A stretch of DNA of 6,352 bases from VAXT01 sp964591295 (GTDB taxonomy: Bacteria > Actinomycetota > Thermoleophilia > Gaiellales > Gaiellaceae). Location of the stretch: assembly GCA_964591295.1 (NCBI GenBank), contig CAZQAG010000106.1:1-6352 (forward strand), in the 5' to 3' direction. A program made the translations under genes and the position numbers. The notes beneath the pieces were generated by a model that was not told the origin of the DNA, made no database searches, and was given only the letters and a program-made list of their open reading frames with translations. Every line of letters begins with the position of its first letter. Position 1 is the first letter of the stretch. Below, piece by piece: positions 4,601-6,352 of the stretch.

Positions 4601-6202
4601 ATGAAGAGATTTTTGGCGTTCGCCGCGTTCGCAGTCGTCGCCGTTTCGCTTACCGGAACGGCCACCGCGGCAACTTTCAAAGGCGTCGTGGTAGCGAAGG
4701 ACGCCAAGCGCAAGGCCCTCGTCACGTCGACCGCACGCGGAATTCGCACCGTGCGGGCGAAGGGGCAGTTCGCACGCATCAAGATCGGCCAGCGCGTGGT
4801 CGTCAACGCCCGCCCCATGGCGGACGGGACGTTCGCGGCCCGAAAGCTTCGGCCGGTCGGCAAGACGAAGCGCGTGCGCTTCAAGGCAGTCGTCGTCCGC
4901 AGCGCAAGCGCACGCCTGATCGTCTCGGGCGGCAGCAGCGTCTTCGCGCTCCGGATGCGAGGTCTCAAGACGAGGTCTGTGGGCAACGAGGACGAGCTTT
5001 CGCCCGGCGACAAGGTCGACGTCGACGCCGACGTCGATGACGGCCAGCTTGAAGCCGGCTCGGGCGACGTCGACGAGATCGGCCATGCCTCGGTGCTCGA
5101 GCTCGAGGGGATCTTCCTCAACACGACCAAGGACGGCTTCGCGCTTGCCGTCGTGCACCGCGGGCTCGTGAACGTCGCGGTTCCTGACGGCATGCTCGTC
5201 CCGCCCTTCAAGGCGGGTGACCAGATCGAGGTTCTCGTCAAGGTCGGCGAGGACGGCTCCTTCACCTTCATGAAGGGCCGCTCGGACGAGCGCGACTATG
5301 GCAAGCACAAGGACAAGGGTGAGTACAGGGCCGAAGGCGTCCTCGTGGGCAAGTCACCGCTCTCGGTGAGCGTCCGGGGAGAAAAGGGCACGCTCGCCTG
5401 CGCGATCCCCGCCGGCCTCGACATGTCGTCCTTCCGGCTCGGCGAGAAGGCGAAGCTCATCTGCGTCTCGCGTGACGGTGACCTCGTCATGATCAGGCTC
5501 AAGACCGACAACGGCTACCTGAGCGGCGACGGCTCCGGCGAGCTCGGCACCCACGGCGTGCTCACTGCCAAGTCGAACGCATCCATCAGCGTCCGCCGAG
5601 AGGACACGACCCTGACGACCTGCGCGTTCCGCGCGGCAGTCGACATGTCGCTCTTCCGCCTCGGCGAGAAGGTCAAGATGCACTGCAACCTCGAGGCGGG
5701 CAAGTGGATGTTCGGCTCGCTGCATGGCGAGAGCGCCTCGATCGACGAGCACGGCGTGATCGAGCAGTACGTCTACGGCGCCCTGCAGGCCCGCACCGGG
5801 GCCGAGGTCGTCGTGCGGCGCTCCGACGGCACGATGTTCGGCTGCAACGCTCCGGCCGATCTCAACCTGAGCTACTTCCGGGCCAACGAGCAGGTCAAGC
5901 TCCGCTGCCGTCTCGACGGCGGCGCACGGACCCTGCTCTCGGTGAACGGCGAGCGCTACAGCGTCGGGGCCGACGGTTCCGCAGAGCTCTACGTCTACGG
6001 CAGCCTCACCGGCAACACCGGTTCCTCGCTGACCGTGACGGCCGAGGACTCGACCACGCACACCTGCACGTATCCGGCCGGGCTCGATCTCGCGAGCTTC
6101 CCGCTGGGCGCGCACGTGAAGATGCACTGTCATCTCGTCGCCGGTGCGTTCCAGCTCGAGTACATGAAGTCCGACTCGGCTGTGGTCGAAGTCAAGAGCT
6201 AG
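4601..6202 (+). CDS. Secreted protein of seven tandem beta-rich units, function unknown
   Basis: I do not recognise this 533-residue protein by name. It opens with a Sec signal peptide: MKR, a hydrophobic core to about residue 18, and a likely cut after A21-T22-A23. The mature chain reads as seven related units anchored by a motif like G-[DEQ]-x-V-x-V-x-[V/C]-x4-[D/A]-G-x-[F/L], with the anchor residue at 63, 136, 206, 281, 355, 429 (Asn here) and 503. Spacings are 73, 70, 75, 74, 74 and 74. Units 4-7 each hold C-x20-C (267/288, 341/362, 415/436, 489/510); these are the only cysteines. In unit 3 the same places are V192 and V213. The alternating pattern suggests small beta barrels, reminiscent of DUF5666-type domains. 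No LPxTG, lipobox, C-terminal helix or catalytic motif is seen, so it is probably released or held by non-covalent contacts. The start is fixed by the signal peptide and GAGGAAG 8 nt upstream. It appears to be a single-gene unit ended by the hairpin downstream. Confidence 0.88.
   Translation: MKRFLAFAAFAVVAVSLTGTATAATFKGVVVAKDAKRKALVTSTARGIRTVRAKGQFARIKIGQRVVVNARPMADGTFAARKLRPVGKTKRVRFKAVVVRSASARLIVSGGSSVFALRMRGLKTRSVGNEDELSPGDKVDVDADVDDGQLEAGSGDVDEIGHASVLELEGIFLNTTKDGFALAVVHRGLVNVAVPDGMLVPPFKAGDQIEVLVKVGEDGSFTFMKGRSDERDYGKHKDKGEYRAEGVLVGKSPLSVSVRGEKGTLACAIPAGLDMSSFRLGEKAKLICVSRDGDLVMIRLKTDNGYLSGDGSGELGTHGVLTAKSNASISVRREDTTLTTCAFRAAVDMSLFRLGEKVKMHCNLEAGKWMFGSLHGESASIDEHGVIEQYVYGALQARTGAEVVVRRSDGTMFGCNAPADLNLSYFRANEQVKLRCRLDGGARTLLSVNGERYSVGADGSAELYVYGSLTGNTGSSLTVTAEDSTTHTCTYPAGLDLASFPLGAHVKMHCHLVAGAFQLEYMKSDSAVVEVKS
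5330..6199 (+). repeat. Four cysteine-paired protein repeats of about 74 residues (units 4-7 of the secreted protein)
   Basis: Approximate units are residues 244-316, 317-390, 391-464 and 465-533. Each shows a G-[VAS]-L strand, then C, a [PR]-A-[GADV]-[LV]-[DN]-[LM]-[SA]-x-F-loop, G-E-K-V-K-[LM]-x-C, and a linker rich in G, S, D and E ending in [YT]-[VH]-[YH]-G or its equivalent. First and second cysteines both repeat at exactly 74 residues (222 nt). Protein similarity is clear but the DNA has diverged, so these are old duplications and not a recent tandem expansion. Confidence 0.85.
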
Positions 6203-6224
6203 GCACTACCGGATCTCCGAAACG

Positions 6225-6256
6225 CGAAGCCGGCCGCTTCTCCGGGGCCGGCTTCG
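6225..6256 (+). terminator. GC-rich hairpin, probable terminator of the secreted-protein gene
   Basis: CGAAGCCGGCC (6225-6235) pairs perfectly over 11 bp with GGCCGGCTTCG (6246-6256), leaving a 10-nt loop, starting 22 nt after the TAG stop. The tail TCGTTTG has only a short T-run, as is common for high-GC actinobacterial terminators. Its position after one gene and before the next supports the call. Confidence 0.75.
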
Positions 6257-6286
6257 TCGTTTGCGCAGCGTGTCCGGGTGTGTGCC

Positions 6287-6292
6287 TAAACT
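6287..6292 (+). promoter_or_regulatory. -10-like hexamer upstream of the FmdB-type gene
   Basis: TAAACT lies 9 nt before the ATG at 6302. GAGG (6296-6299) is only 2 nt from the ATG, too close to act as a normal Shine-Dalgarno, so a leaderless or near-leaderless transcript is likely. No clear -35 is seen. Confidence 0.4.
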
Positions 6293-6301
6293 CCCGAGGC
6301 G

Positions 6302-6352
6302 ATGCCGATCTACGAGTACGTGTGCATGGAGTGCGAGTCGCACTTCGAGGAG
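6302..6352 (+). CDS. FmdB-family zinc-ribbon protein, N-terminal fragment (3' end outside window)
   Basis: The 17 visible codons read MPIYEYVCMECESHFEE. The MPIYEYxCxxC start is the hallmark of the small FmdB-type putative regulatory zinc-ribbon proteins, in which C8 and C11 form the first half of a Cys4 zinc site. The second CxxC pair would lie beyond the window. The cellular role of the family is poorly known; the name comes from a gene linked to amide and formamide use. The gene lies downstream of the terminator hairpin and appears to have its own promoter. Confidence 0.85.
   Translation, partial: MPIYEYVCMECESHFEE

Noticed and set aside
4428..4601. ATG start of the DUF2520 gene at 4601
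   Set aside because: It would add 59 residues of non-family sequence and reach into the divergent gene's start codon. The GGAG plus TTG pair next to the Rossmann strand fits better.
5015..5056. Asp-rich segment VDVDADVDDG as an EF-hand or dockerin-like calcium site
   Set aside because: It lacks the Gly and Glu at the right loop positions and aligns with the ordinary strand-turn-strand part (VxVxA...DG) of the other units.
5354..6133. 259-codon open frame on the minus strand opposite the secreted protein
   Set aside because: It is a GC-codon shadow: it is rich in Arg, Ala, Val and Glu, mirrors the repeats of the sense gene, and has no family motif.
1..6352. CRISPR arrays, tRNA or rRNA genes, insertion sequences, phage genes
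   Set aside because: No spaced direct repeats, cloverleaf-like segments, rRNA motifs, transposase or integrase motifs were seen on either strand.

Overview
The window is very GC-rich and its codons end mostly in G or C. Several genes lack a Shine-Dalgarno sequence and instead have a TAnnnT hexamer just upstream of the start, and the pan genes lie in a tight operon with a Rossmann/DUF2520 gene. This points to a high-GC actinobacterium. A Thermoleophilia-type lineage (Gaiellales or Solirubrobacterales) is my best guess, but it rests on general resemblance and not on a search.

Layout. Positions 1-450 (+) hold the C-terminal end of the excision-repair ATPase UvrA. It meets, tail to tail, a two-gene toxin-antitoxin module on the minus strand: a ribbon-helix-helix antitoxin (918-1142) and a PIN-domain VapC-like RNase (502-921). 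The module has a perfect 14-bp palindrome at its promoter. Upstream on the same strand is a 2H phosphoesterase of the 2'-5' RNA ligase family (1172-1684). Only 23 bp away and divergent is a small YIP1-like membrane protein (1708-2154, +), whose 3' end overlaps the 3' end of panB.

The metabolic core is a minus-strand operon, read from right to left: a Rossmann/DUF2520 dehydrogenase-like gene (start near 4424), panC (3759-2992) and panB (2995-2123). Both junctions are 4-bp ATGA overlaps. PanB makes ketopantoate and PanC joins pantoate to beta-alanine. The reduction step between them has no classical PanE here, so the DUF2520 protein is an attractive but unproven candidate for it.

Divergent from that operon is a 533-residue secreted protein (4601-6202, +). 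It is the least explained item in the window. The whole mature chain reads as seven tandem beta-rich units of about 70-75 residues. Only the last four carry a pair of cysteines, always C-x20-C and always exactly 74 residues apart from unit to unit. A GC-rich hairpin follows it. The window ends in the first 17 codons of an FmdB-type zinc-ribbon protein.

Overall this is mostly chromosomal housekeeping DNA with one small accessory module. I do not see a clear multi-gene novel system. The best leads are the seven-unit secreted protein, the pan-linked dehydrogenase, and the inverted repeat that holds the stop codons of both uvrA and vapC.
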